Origin: Mauremys mutica
Taxonomy: Eukaryota > Chordata > Testudines > Geoemydidae
Length of the DNA stretch: 64,000 nt
Assembly (NCBI RefSeq): GCF_020497125.1
Contig: NC_059075.1
Span: forward strand, 106,431,222-106,495,221
Reading direction: 5' to 3'
Numbering within the stretch: the first letter of the stretch is position 1; each line of letters opens with the position of its first letter. This document shows, piece by piece, positions 12,401-24,400 of this stretch. A model generated the notes under the pieces. That model ran no database searches. It was not told the DNA's origin and saw only the letters and a list, made by a program, of their open reading frames with translations. The position numbers were made by a program, and so were the translations under genes.

Positions 12401-15400
12401 TTTGGAGGAGTTTACTTGGTCTGCACTAGGAATTTACACTGGCGAGTGAAGCTAGATCAGGCTCTAGACACCAATGGATGAAATTGGGGCAAATTCCCAG
12501 CATAGACATTGTTGGATGTTAATATACCTGAAAGTCTGTCCCCCTTCCCTTGTGTCTGCTGCAGTGACTTCAGTATCAGAGGCAGATAGGATGGGGCACA
12601 CTGGTAAATGTATAAATGCTGGAATTCTTGTCTTTCCTCCCAGTGACACAGGAAATCTAGCAAGTTTTCAGCTTTGTTCTTACATACTGTTTGTTTTTTG
12701 GCTCTCCTCCAGTTTTATCCAGACAGATTGTATTTTTTTTCCCCCCTCAACAGCCCTTCTTTGGTGGCAGCACAAGCATTAATCAAATCTCTGGGAAGAT
12801 TAAATCAGGAGAAGAAGTGTTAGCAAGCCTTGATGGACACTGGGTAACGCATCTTAATCTGCACTGCTAACTTTTTTTTTTAAAATAACTGTATGTGGTC
12901 ATGGGGAGGAGGGAGGATTACAGTTTGCAAACTTTGAGAGCATTTTGTTATTTTCTCATAGTTTGGAACCAGGCTCCATTTCAAACAAACATTTCTGCCT
13001 TACCCCACATCATTCATAGTTAACAGCGGAGGATGGAGTTCAATGGGCCATAAAACAGGTCCTGACTACCTCTGGTAACCTAGTCAGGCTTCAGTGCAGG
13101 TGACTATAGTCTGAGTACCTGGACTTCTAGGAGCCCATTGGAGTCTTTTCAATGACTTCAGTGATTTTGGATCAGCTCAGAGCAGATGTTGATGGCAGCA
13201 GACAAGAGCTGGCAAATTGCCAGCCCTAAACCAATCAGGATACTTGTCTGGCCTCCATTACCAGCATCTCTGAATGCCTCACAATCTTTAATGCATTTAT
13301 CCTCACCACACCCCTCTGAGGTAGGGTAGTGCTATTATCCCCATGTCACAGATGGGGAACTGAGGGAGAGAGAGAGACTGACTTGGCAATGGTCACGCCA
13401 GAGTCTGTAGAGGAATTGAACCCAGATCGCCAGAGACCTAGGCTAGCACCCCAACCACTGGACCATCCGTCCCCTCAAATGCAATGTTAAGCAGTATTTG
13501 AAATTTAGTCCGAATGTATTCACTCTTCACCATGGGGCGGGGTGTGTTTTTTCAATTCCAACTCTAATCACCACTGTGTGCGCCTCTGCAATTTTGAGTA
13601 GTGCTGGATTATAGATTACATTCTCCATGCTGTTTTCTGTGAATGCTGTTGATTACATTACATAACACAGTCATGCTGTCCTAGACTCTAATGCCATCCA
13701 CTTGCATGCCGCTCGGCTTCCTGCGTTTGTAATTGGGTTTCGTCAACCCTGAAACGATTTGTTCCTCCCTTGCCTTTTGCAAGGAACAATTTGCACAATG
13801 TGTTATGTAAACTCCATGGCTTCAAAAGAGCAAATCTGCAAAATGCCCTTTGGTTTTGGGTGATGTGTGTGTATGTTGGGGTGGCATGGGGGAAGGGGAT
13901 GTTATTGTTCAGGAAATAAGAATATCAGCCTATTCTCCGAGCTCTGCCTGCTTTGCTCCAGCATTATGCAAAATCTGTCTCTTGTCCATCCACCTCATAA
14001 TTTAAAGAAGCCACTGCTGATTCCATGCTTTGGAGCACAATCCCCAGGAGACAAGGAGAGGAGCTGGTTCTGGGTCAAGAAGCAAATCCCAAAGCTTCCC
14101 TAGGCTCTGGGGTATGATGTACAAGTGGAAGCTGTCAGCACCTGCCACATGTTAGAAGATATGCACCTGTTTTTTTAATGGACTTGTAGATACAGCTCTT
14201 ATAAACCTGCCATTCAGACTGTTAGTGGCTGCCTCCTCCAAGCTCCACAGCCGGAGCGTATCTTGGGGATCTATTATCCTGACTTGGGACTAACTCCTCT
14301 GGTCTTCCCTGACCAGGGGATTGGTTCCCAGACTGAGATCTTGTCTCACCTGAGAAGGGCTATGGAAGGGGTTAGGGTTCTGGAAGGAATCTGAAGGTGA
14401 GGAGGAGGCTGGGGGAGTTAGCGTGGGGTGAAAGAGGATCTGTGACAGAAAGTGGCTGGAAGCTTTGCATAAGGTGGGTATGAAGCTGAGCCTAGGAGGC
14501 AGGTTATAGGTGTACCAAGGTCCATTGTGTGGGAAGGAAAGCAGCTGGAAGGCAGGTGGATAGACCGTGATGGGTGAAATAACTATCCATGATCTAAACA
14601 TGGCCTGGACAATATTCACACCTTGTTCAGATGGCTGAACGGCATCAACCTTCATGCTGTTCAGCAAATGCAGTAATATATAATTCACTCCAGCCTAGTG
14701 GATGTCAGGCTGTTCACTATGTGCTGTGTAAATTACCAGTCTGGTTCATTTTGTTTGGAGTGTTGCTTTGTCTGTAGGCAGGCCTACGAAATCACTTCGT
14801 TAGGCAGAGACACTAAGACATCACCTAATCAGTCTCTAAGCGGTGGAGCTCTATTAGTAGTTAGTTTCCAAATAAATTGACAGGGAATGTGGATGGAAGG
14901 CTGGTGGTGCATTTCCTATTTCTATTAAAATTGCACTGTGCGGTTTTGTAGTTTCTGCTGTGCAACTTTCTTGGGGTTTCAGCAGTGATGGTAGGGAGAA
15001 AGTGTTGGTAAGGAAGGAGAGGAAATTCCCTGATGTTGAGCTTTGGCTCCTGTAATTGTGTTCAGATGCTAAACTGAGGGGGGCCATGTTAGCACCTATA
15101 TAAATAGTCTTGTGGGGATGAACATGTGGCCAGCTGGGGAATGTGGTTCCTTCTCTTCTGCCCTCTGATGAACTCAGCCAGTGTTTCTTATTTTCAGTAA
15201 ACTCCCTGCTCCACTTGGATAGTTTTCAGAAAACATTTAGTGAACCTGTCTGGAGATGGGGAGGGAACCGACCTTTGAACTAACTCCCGCTCCCCAGTCT
15301 GGCACCAATCTTCTGCCAATGTTCCTCAGGATTATTTGCCTGTGTGTTCCTACAGTCACTAAACCTTGCCTTTCATTTTCCCTCTCAGGATGGGGAGGTG

Positions 15401-18400
15401 TATATAAATGACCTGAAAAATGGGAACACTGAAATATTCTGGAACCCAACCAGTGAAGTGCGGAGGCAGAGACTGAAACGCCACATTGTGCTATTTGAAG
15501 AGCAAACAGACTTTGAATCAGAGAGGTGGGTAGGTTGCTGGAAACCAGCCTGCTGAGTGCTGAGCTTCCTGCTGGTCTTCATTCAGTTGGAACTAAATAA
15601 GAGGGCACTGAGACTCCAGCAAGATGCTGGAAGAATTATGTCCTTGCTTAACCTGTGCATATTTCCCTGCTGTATGTTGTCTTTTCCTTGTGTATTAGCA
15701 ATGATGTATTATTTCTGAGGAGTATTAATGATAGCATGACCAAGTCATAGATTTCAGAAATGATAGAGGCCACTCTTTTGTCAAGTAAAATAAGATAATT
15801 TTTTCAGGACTCCAGAGAACATGAAAAGAAATGTTATAACCATGGGAACTGAATACCAAGGGATAGGATAGATTCTTCATCTGGAGTTCTTTAAATCAAG
15901 TTTGGATATCTTTTTTTAAAAGAAGTGCTCTGCTTCAACCACAAATTGGTAGACTAGAGACAGGAATCTCTTGCCTCCTGCATAACCCAGGCCATAGAAT
16001 TTCACACAGACTGTGTGATCACAATGGCCCCTTCTGGCTTTGAAAATCTAAGAGACATTAGAGGCGTAAGCCCCAAAATCATCAATTGACCTCCACCAAT
16101 GGGGCACCATTTTTCATCCAAAACCCAGCATTTAACATGCTGATCAGGAAACTGCCTACCTGAATTACACAGGCAAATGTACCTCTGCATACATAAATAC
16201 AGGGGCAGCATGCAAACGAATGCCCCTATGCACTTTGCAGGAACGTCAGGAAATGCCATCTGTACATCAAGGCCTCCATTGCAGTGGAATATCTGTGAAA
16301 TGAAAGTATTGTACCAATAAGGTCCACACGTGCAGCTTATATTTAGTGCTATAAATACTGAATAAATAAAGCTGACTTCAAAAGAACATAGACTTTTACC
16401 AAAAAAAATTGTGAAAGATAATTTGCCTGCATCCCAAAACAAAGAAAATATCTCAGAATTTGGAGCAAATAGTTTGTAGTTTTTATTTACCAGGGTATCA
16501 CCAAAGCTGCCTAGCTGGCTGACTCCCTTCAGCATGCCAAAGGCTAATATGTGCAACATGTTGTATTTGGGGGCAGGAGGAACGGCTGTTATGGTGGTGG
16601 CTGCATGAATGAATTACAGTCTAATACTGAATCAGTTATTCATCTCACAGCCCTGAATATAACCTGCCCATGTGAAAGCTTTGCAGTCCGTGACACGTAT
16701 CCTGTTGTGCAGCAGAGTATGAAAAGCCCCAGATTGTGTAGAATCTGCAGCTCTCTGAGGGGATGGAGAAAACTGGCCTTGTCACAAAATTCACTTTTCC
16801 TGCTGCTTCTGGCCCTTCATGCCTTTATTCTGAGGCTCAGATTTTTAAAGCTATTTAGGTGCTGCCGTGACTGTCAACTCCCAGGAGCCTAAATCTCTTC
16901 CTAAAATGAAGTTAGGCAATGCTGAGCACACTGGTGCCTACATAGCTTTAAAAATCTGGGCCTAACTCTTCACTACATTGATGTGTGGTGCAGTTACACC
17001 AGTAATACTCCTGGTATAACAGAGTGGAGACCATGGTCCAAAACCTAATTTTTGCAAGACATCAAAAGGCTGAGACTATTGGACACAGGCTCACACCTAT
17101 TACTATTCATATTATAGTGGTGCTTAGCTGGGCCGGCTCCAGCTTTTTTGCCACCCCAAGCAGCGAAGCAAAAAAAGAAATAATAATTAAAAATAAAGCC
17201 CATTGGTAGCAGCTCAAAGAGAAAGAGAGGGACTGAGGGACCCGCCGCCGAAGACCCAGATGTGCCGCCCCTTTCCATTGGCCGCCCCAAGCACCTGCTT
17301 CCTTCGCTAGTGCCTGGAGCCAGCCGTGGTGCCTAGAGGCCCCATTGTTCTGTACAACTGCACTATACAAATGCAGAGTGTGAGAGAGTCTCTGCACCAA
17401 AGGCGCACAGAGGTGAAATGATTTGCCCAAGGTTGCACAGCAGGTTAGTGGCCAAACCAGGAGTAGAACCCTGGTCTTCCAGCTCCCAGGTCAGGACCGC
17501 ACCCACTCCACTCTGTTACCCTTATCTGCAGTGCCTGCAATAGGCTCCCTAACAAGAAAAACAAGGTAGAGGGTACAGCTGCTCACCTCTCCACTGATGT
17601 GATTCCCTGCTCTTTGTGCTTTAAACTCGCTTCTTATTGCTATCTGGTTCAGATCTAACTCTGGACGTTCTTCTCTCTGAGATCAGAAGAATGGGCAGTT
17701 TTCCCTGTAAAAGGTCCTAAAAAGCTGGAGGCCATTTCCTTTTCTCACTGACTTATTGGAACAAGAGTAATGGTAGCATTATTTTTAGAACAATGCCATC
17801 TTCCCATCTCAGCTGCTGGGAGTCCTAGGATACAGGAAGACTTTGATCAGTAACTCAGCAAGAGCAATGCACCTTGTGCTTCTAGTATTGGAGGGGTAGC
17901 CGTGTTAGTCTGGATCTGTAAAAGCAGCAAAGAGTCCTGTGGCACCTTATAGACATAACAGATGTTTTGGAGCATGAGCTTTCATGGGTGAATACCCACT
18001 TCATCGGATGCATGTAGTGGAAATTTCCAGAGGCAGGTATAAATATGCAAGCAAGAATCAGGCTAGAGATAACGAGGTTAGTTCAATCAGGGAGGATGAG
18101 GCCCTGTTCTAGCAGCTGAGGTGTGAACATCAAAGAGAAACTGCTGAACTTCGGTTCATCTGCAAATTTGACACCATCAGCTCAGGATTAAACAGACTGC
18201 GAATGGCTAGCCAACTACAAAAGCAGTTTCTCCTCCCTTGGTGTTCACACCTCAACTGCTAGAAGAGAGCCTCATCTTCCCTGATTGAACTAACCTCGTT
18301 ATCTCTAGCCTGATTCTTGCTTGCATATTTATACCTGCCTCTGGAAATTTCCACTACATGCATCCGACGAAGTGGGTATTCACCCACGAAAGCTCATGCT

Positions 18401-21400
18401 CCAAAACGTCTGTTAGTCTTTAAGGTGCCACAGGACTCTTTGCTGCTTTTACAGATCCAGACTAACATGGCTACCCCTCTGATACTAGTTACTCTAAGGA
18501 ATACTTATATGTTCATTGGAAAACTTGCTATGCAAATCTTCTGTACAAATGAGCAGACCACCCCAGTACCTCTTCTTAGCCAGTGTCAAACAGAAATCTA
18601 GAATACAGAGGGTGAAACCCAGGGCTGAGTTGCCACTGACAGGCAGAATGGTCCCAGGGATGAAACACTAGGCTGGGACATTGGAGTCCTGGATTCATTT
18701 TCTGGCTCTGCTACTGACCTGCTGGGTGACTTTGGGCAGGTCACTTCCCCTCTCTGTGCCTCCAGCCCTTTGTCTAGTCTGTGTAGATTACAAACTCTGT
18801 GTACAGCACCTTGCTCACTGAGGACCCAGACAAAGGCCCTGATCCCACAAAACCTTGAGGAGTGTTTGTTGTTTAGCTAATCTGGTGCAAACCCATCAAT
18901 CCCCGAGGTGGACCCTTGTAATTGTGCAGCTTCTAGCAGACAGACAACTGGCATCTTTCAGCTGTGTGCTGCTCTGTCTCCGCTGAATCCTGGGTGCTCT
19001 AACCATAGGATTCAGATTCCAAGAGTTCTGCCTTATGTTCCCCCTCCTGTCCACAGAATTCTAAGGATGCTCACATCTTCCTCATGATTGTCTGAAAGTC
19101 CTACTTGTTCTCAATACAGCATATGAACTGCACATCAAGCAGCAAATAGAAAACCTAACACTGCACATCTGTCTAGTCCAGGTGTTTGCAATGTGCCATC
19201 ACCTGTGTAACTGAGGACCGTTCCAGAACACAGATGCTGTGTCACTTGAGGATCTCAGGGAGCTTTACAAACATAAATTAAAGAACACCCTCAGTTTAAA
19301 ATAGACTCATCTCAGAAAAAGAGGCCATGTCTATACTAGAAAGTTTGGTGACAGAACTTTTTGCTAGCTTACACCTGTCACCGTTGCTAAAATGGTGGCG
19401 CACCTGCATGCTTGGCTGCTTTTGCTGGTCTTGCATGTCCTCGTGGCAAGAGCTTGTGTTGACCAGAAAAAAAAAAAAACCCCAACAGAACAATGGGTAG
19501 CTTCACATATTGCACCTGCCCTGGAAGCCTTTAGGCCAATTTTTGTGCTTGTAGAATCACTCTCCTGCATGTGTGTGTAGTATTAAAACAAACAAACAAA
19601 CAAAACTTTCCCTCCCCTGTTGTTATGTGAAAGACCCACATAGAGAGGAAACAGTAAAAGTCTAATCACTAGATTATTCCCTGCCGTTTTTGGATGGCTA
19701 AAATGGATAAACTATTATCTGTCTGACCAGAGTGTGTTAAGTGTTATTCAGCCCTTTACTAATGTTTGTTTCAAGCTTATAGTGCAACAGAATTATTTAT
19801 TAGATTCCAGTGGAAAGAGAGGCACAATTTGACTTGTGTTTCCAAGGTGAAGGGAATAATGTGGGAGGGGAGGGAGATGTCAATAAAACATCAAGGGCCA
19901 AATCTTGTATGTTAGAAGCCCTCTGCACAGGAAAATATATGCATGCAATTGGACACCTACATTTGTGCCTTCAGTTTATGGTGTTTGCAAGTGCAAATCA
20001 GCGAATTACATATTTGTCTATTTAGACCATCTGCATACACATTTTCATGTGTGACTATCCAATTTGCATATACAGCTGCAGTCCTTTTCATGTGCATTTT
20101 CCCCCACATGAACTCCTAGAATTTAGTCTTGGTTGCAAGGCTGCTCTGACTCAAATCTCCGTCTCCTAGGCTTAAATGATTAAAAGGGCCAGTTCAGCAA
20201 AAGGTTTTCCTTTTTTACTATGGTCACCTTTTAAACTTACCACTGGCCCCAGACAACTATGCATTACTACCGTACTACGCATTACTGCCATCTTCAGTGT
20301 TCAGGTGATCTTACCTGAGGAGAAGATGGACAGTTCTTAAGGTAGTCATTATACACTGTATTCATTTTCATCCTCCTGATAAAAGTCCATTTTAAGTCAA
20401 AGCTCAGGCTGACTAAACCTATTATAATTCTCCTAGTGCCTCTCAGTGGACTAGACAAACATTTTTTTTTTTAAGGCTCCAGCTGTCTGAGTGTGGTGCT
20501 GGTTTTGAGGCAGTTGTAGTTGATTCCCTGTTTGTTTCTAGACTCTGGCAGCACGTAACAAGTGCAATAAACAAAGGAGATCAACACAAGGCAACTCAGG
20601 AGAAATTTGTATTGGAAGAAGAGCAGAGGAATGCTTCACGGGAGCGGAAGGAGAATGGCATGGAGTGGAAGCCGCTGCTCTTCCGACACAATGCTGCTAC
20701 CAATGAATGGCACTACAAATACGAAGAGTGAGTGTCTCGAAGCATGTATAGTGATATGTGTGGCTATAATGGGTTAAGTGCAGACATTGCTTCTTGGGGT
20801 CCAGTCAGAAATAGAAGGTGCTACATGCATACAGCATACACTGGCCTGCTGCACTTCTATCTGATGCTTGGGAACCTGGTCCTGCTCTTGACTAGATTGC
20901 ACCTTCCCAGCACCATGACTAGGCAACCTTCCTCCTGAATTCTCCCCAGTGAGTACTTGAATGTGCAGTCCTTTAAAATGAAAGTAGATAGATCAGTGGA
21001 ATATCTCCTGTGTATTGGTCCAAATCGAGGACAGACCTGTAGTGACGAGAAGGTGTGTTACCAGCTGCAGGAGGTTCAGCAGCTTCTGTGATCTGAGTTG
21101 TCAGTCTCCTGAAGACACATCCATATTGCAAAACCCCCACCACAGTTGATTCTCATGAGCACCCTTGTTAGCAGCCTTGGCAAAGAAAAGAAACCAAGGA
21201 CTTAGAAACCTGAAGACTTCCCTGTCTTCCTGCTCTAGGTTTGTTACCTCTGTGTCTGGCTCAGGGCTGAGACACACAGATGGGCCAGGATGGAAGCAAC
21301 TTCTGTTCATAAATGCCTAATTGCCCTTACCTTGGTTCTGTGAGCACACCAGTTAAGCCCATGGCTAAATATTTGCTCCTGTATGTTTGGAATTCATGCA

Positions 21401-24400
21401 TTGCTTTTAATAAACCTGCAGCAGTTCTGTGTTTTAATATTTTCTTTTTGCTTCCAAAGTTTAAGGCCCTGGGACCCTTTAAATGACATTGCCCAGTTTG
21501 AGAAAGATGGGATACTACAAACCATGGAGAGGCACCTATCCACAAGGATGTCGTCCCACAAAACCATGTGTATAAACAACCAAGTTATACGACACAAGGT
21601 AACCAGCACTCAGCCAGAAAGCCCCTCTCTGGGAAATATTTTTCTTTGGGTCTTTCTTCATATACCTGTATTTCTTTGATCAAGTGCTCAGCTTTGATTT
21701 GCCATGTTTTCTTAGACACCACAAAATCCAAGGGCTGCCTCTGACATTAGAGGCTTGTTTCTCTGGCTGTACTTTGCCTCTGATAATTCCCTGGTGCCTT
21801 CTCCAGGTGCTAATCTGCTAATATTTTTGGTAAGAGGCTGGCTGGGTGAGTTCCTGTTTTGAGGGATCATTGTAATTGTGCTGGAATTTGTTGTAATACT
21901 AATTACATGCTAGGACACCTGGAGCCTGGTATAGGTAACACTTCTTATTTAATCCAAAATAAAATCAGAATCCTTGATTAATTGACACTGTGTGATTTTT
22001 GTATTAGATAATATCTTCCCCACTACCAATTTTAAAACCTTGGATTCTTTTCTTATGTTGGGTGATGAATGGGGTTGAACTGAACTCCACTGTTCAATAT
22101 TTACAAAGCACTTTTTTAGGCTGGATGTGATCTCGGGGTCTGAGCGGAGGACTGAGGCCCTGGAACTCAAATTCTAATCCTGACTCTATCACTTACTTCC
22201 TTCTGGACAAGCCTAGCAATCTGTCTATCCATTTTCCCCATTTGCAAAAGGGAACAATATCTACCTCCCTGCTTTATTCTTGTTAGTTATTTATGGTTTA
22301 TAAAGTGCTTCTGAAATGTGAAGAGCTATATAGAAGTGCTAAATACTAGTTAGATACAGCCTATACCAAAATCCTGAATCTGGATCTCGATACATAGCTC
22401 ACGCCTTTTTATAATGGCCTGAATCTGAACACCTCTGAAATTTGGGGAAGTTTAGATTTGGATCGGGATTTCAAACTCTGTGTTCACTGGTGTCTGGCTA
22501 TATAGCTTTGGTTCTCCTATTCTAGAGAGATGGGGTAGAATTTTTGAAAGTGTGTGGGAAATGAGAACACGAGTACCTGTGACTCCTAATGGACTTGTGC
22601 TCCTAAAATCTCTTGGGTGCCTTTGAAAATCTCCCTCATGAGATTTGGATCCAGATCTAGGCTATTGGTGTGGGCCCATCCCTGTTATGCACTAGTAACA
22701 TAATTCAGAGCCAGCAAGAGAACCACAAAATTCAGGAGGCCAAATTAATCCCTGGTAAAAGCCTGTTGAAGTTACACTAGGGGATGAATTTGGCCTGCTG
22801 GATTTTGTGGTTACTGACAAATCTTAGCTTTTGGGAATCTTTGGGGGGGGGGCCTCTCTCTCTCTCTCTCTCTCTCTCAAAATCAGATATTTAGGATCTG
22901 ATCCTGAAAGGTTCTGAGTAGGTGTTCAGTCCCCCTCATGATCAAACCCTTAGACTCCAGAGAATTTTCCCTACCAGACTGGATAACACTTAGTCAAATT
23001 GTTGTCAGATTTTTGACAGTGTTCCTTTTAATAACTCCCACTGATTTAGAGATCTGCGAAAGACTGCAGGCGTCGTAAAACCAGTGACCAACCATCCAAC
23101 CATAGCCAAAACACTGAGAGCAGCTGTTCAACACCAGAGTCTGTGCAGGAGCTGTCGGACGATGATGGCAAGTATTTGGCAAACATTGTGCCAGATTTAA
23201 TACCTTTGCTCAAATTTTAGCACCTTATTGCTTTGAGGAGCTAAGGTATTTCCCAGTCTGATTACAGGTGTCAGAATCTGGCCCATTGACTTCCTTTGAC
23301 ATTGTTTTACTGATAGTGTATTAGAAATACCTCTCACTCGCCTTTTCTGTCTTCTGTCCTGTCCTTCCTCACTAGTAGTAACACATATGTCAGTGACAGG
23401 CTGTAGCGCTTCTGAGGGCTTCCCAAGGGCTGACTTAGCAATATCAATCATTTCTGTGGCATGAAACGTTGTAGAAAAATGTGCACTGTGACCACTCAAT
23501 ACCATTAGATTTAGGATGAGAGCAGGCCTACTTTTCCACTACTCCATTCTCTCTCCACCCCCTGTTAGGTTTGTTGAAGGGGCTAGCAAAGTGCCCTTGA
23601 AGATGAGAGCAGGGAAGGAGGGTTGCAAACCACTATATAGTTGCACTGACCCTACAAAGGAGGAAGCTGGGGATATTTGTGGGGGAGGGGTTCTGTGTGC
23701 TGAGAGGATACCAGTCTGACTTCATATCAGCCTCACGCCGGGGCTTGGTTTTCATGATGAAAATTCCACTCAGCATTAAGGTCCATGTTAGCGGTGCCCT
23801 TTATTTGAAGTACTTCACTGCATACAGCTGCTCACTTGCTGGGGGATTTTGGGGCATGTGTCCGAGGTCTCCCCATCGCCAGAGATGTGTGGTAAAACTG
23901 GTTGTCCCTGCAATGTTTTGTCGCAGGTTTTGAAAGTCCATGTACTCGGTGCGGAAAGGAAATGAATCACCTGAAGGAAATCCACATGACTGTCTTATCC
24001 CTACAGAAAGCCCAGCAGGACATACACAGGTAACGATTTGCATTCATTAGCAGCATGATCTCAATAGGACCAAAATAACCTCTGGTGTTGAACTCCTCTG
24101 AGCCGGCCTTTGGAGTCTGGTTAATTCAGAGGGGTGCAGTTTCAAGATATAACAATAAGTATCGTATTAAAATCCAAAAAAGGCTTAGCAAGCCTTCACA
24201 TAAAACACTGAGAGGATCTTCTCTTAGTCCCATCTGGGAGCATTACAGATCTTCCAGCTTGTAAAGCTGCTACATAGATGCAGACATCTGGGGAGCTCAC
24301 CAGGGTACTGGCTAGAAGTCTGATTGCTAGCTGGCCATAGAAGGCCCTAATTGTCAAGGAATCCAACATGCCTACATTTGACTTGCAGCCCCAGGTAGGG

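Larger units (their letters stand above)
17882..18488. repeat. 607-bp foldback: two inverted Penelope-like tails
   Basis: Left arm 17882-18128 and right arm 18243-18488 are near-perfect reverse complements around a 114-bp loop. Each arm carries a tail ending in the motif GGGGTAGCCGTGTTAGTCTG (or complement) and the hairpin AGTGGGTATTCACCCA. The family assignment is from memory of reptile Penelope-like tails. Confidence 0.75.

Noticed and set aside
16002..16559. 185-codon open frame on the minus strand
   Set aside because: Begins in unique intron sequence and ends inside a CR1 tail; no recognisable domain or splice context. A frame of this length can arise by chance in 64 kb.
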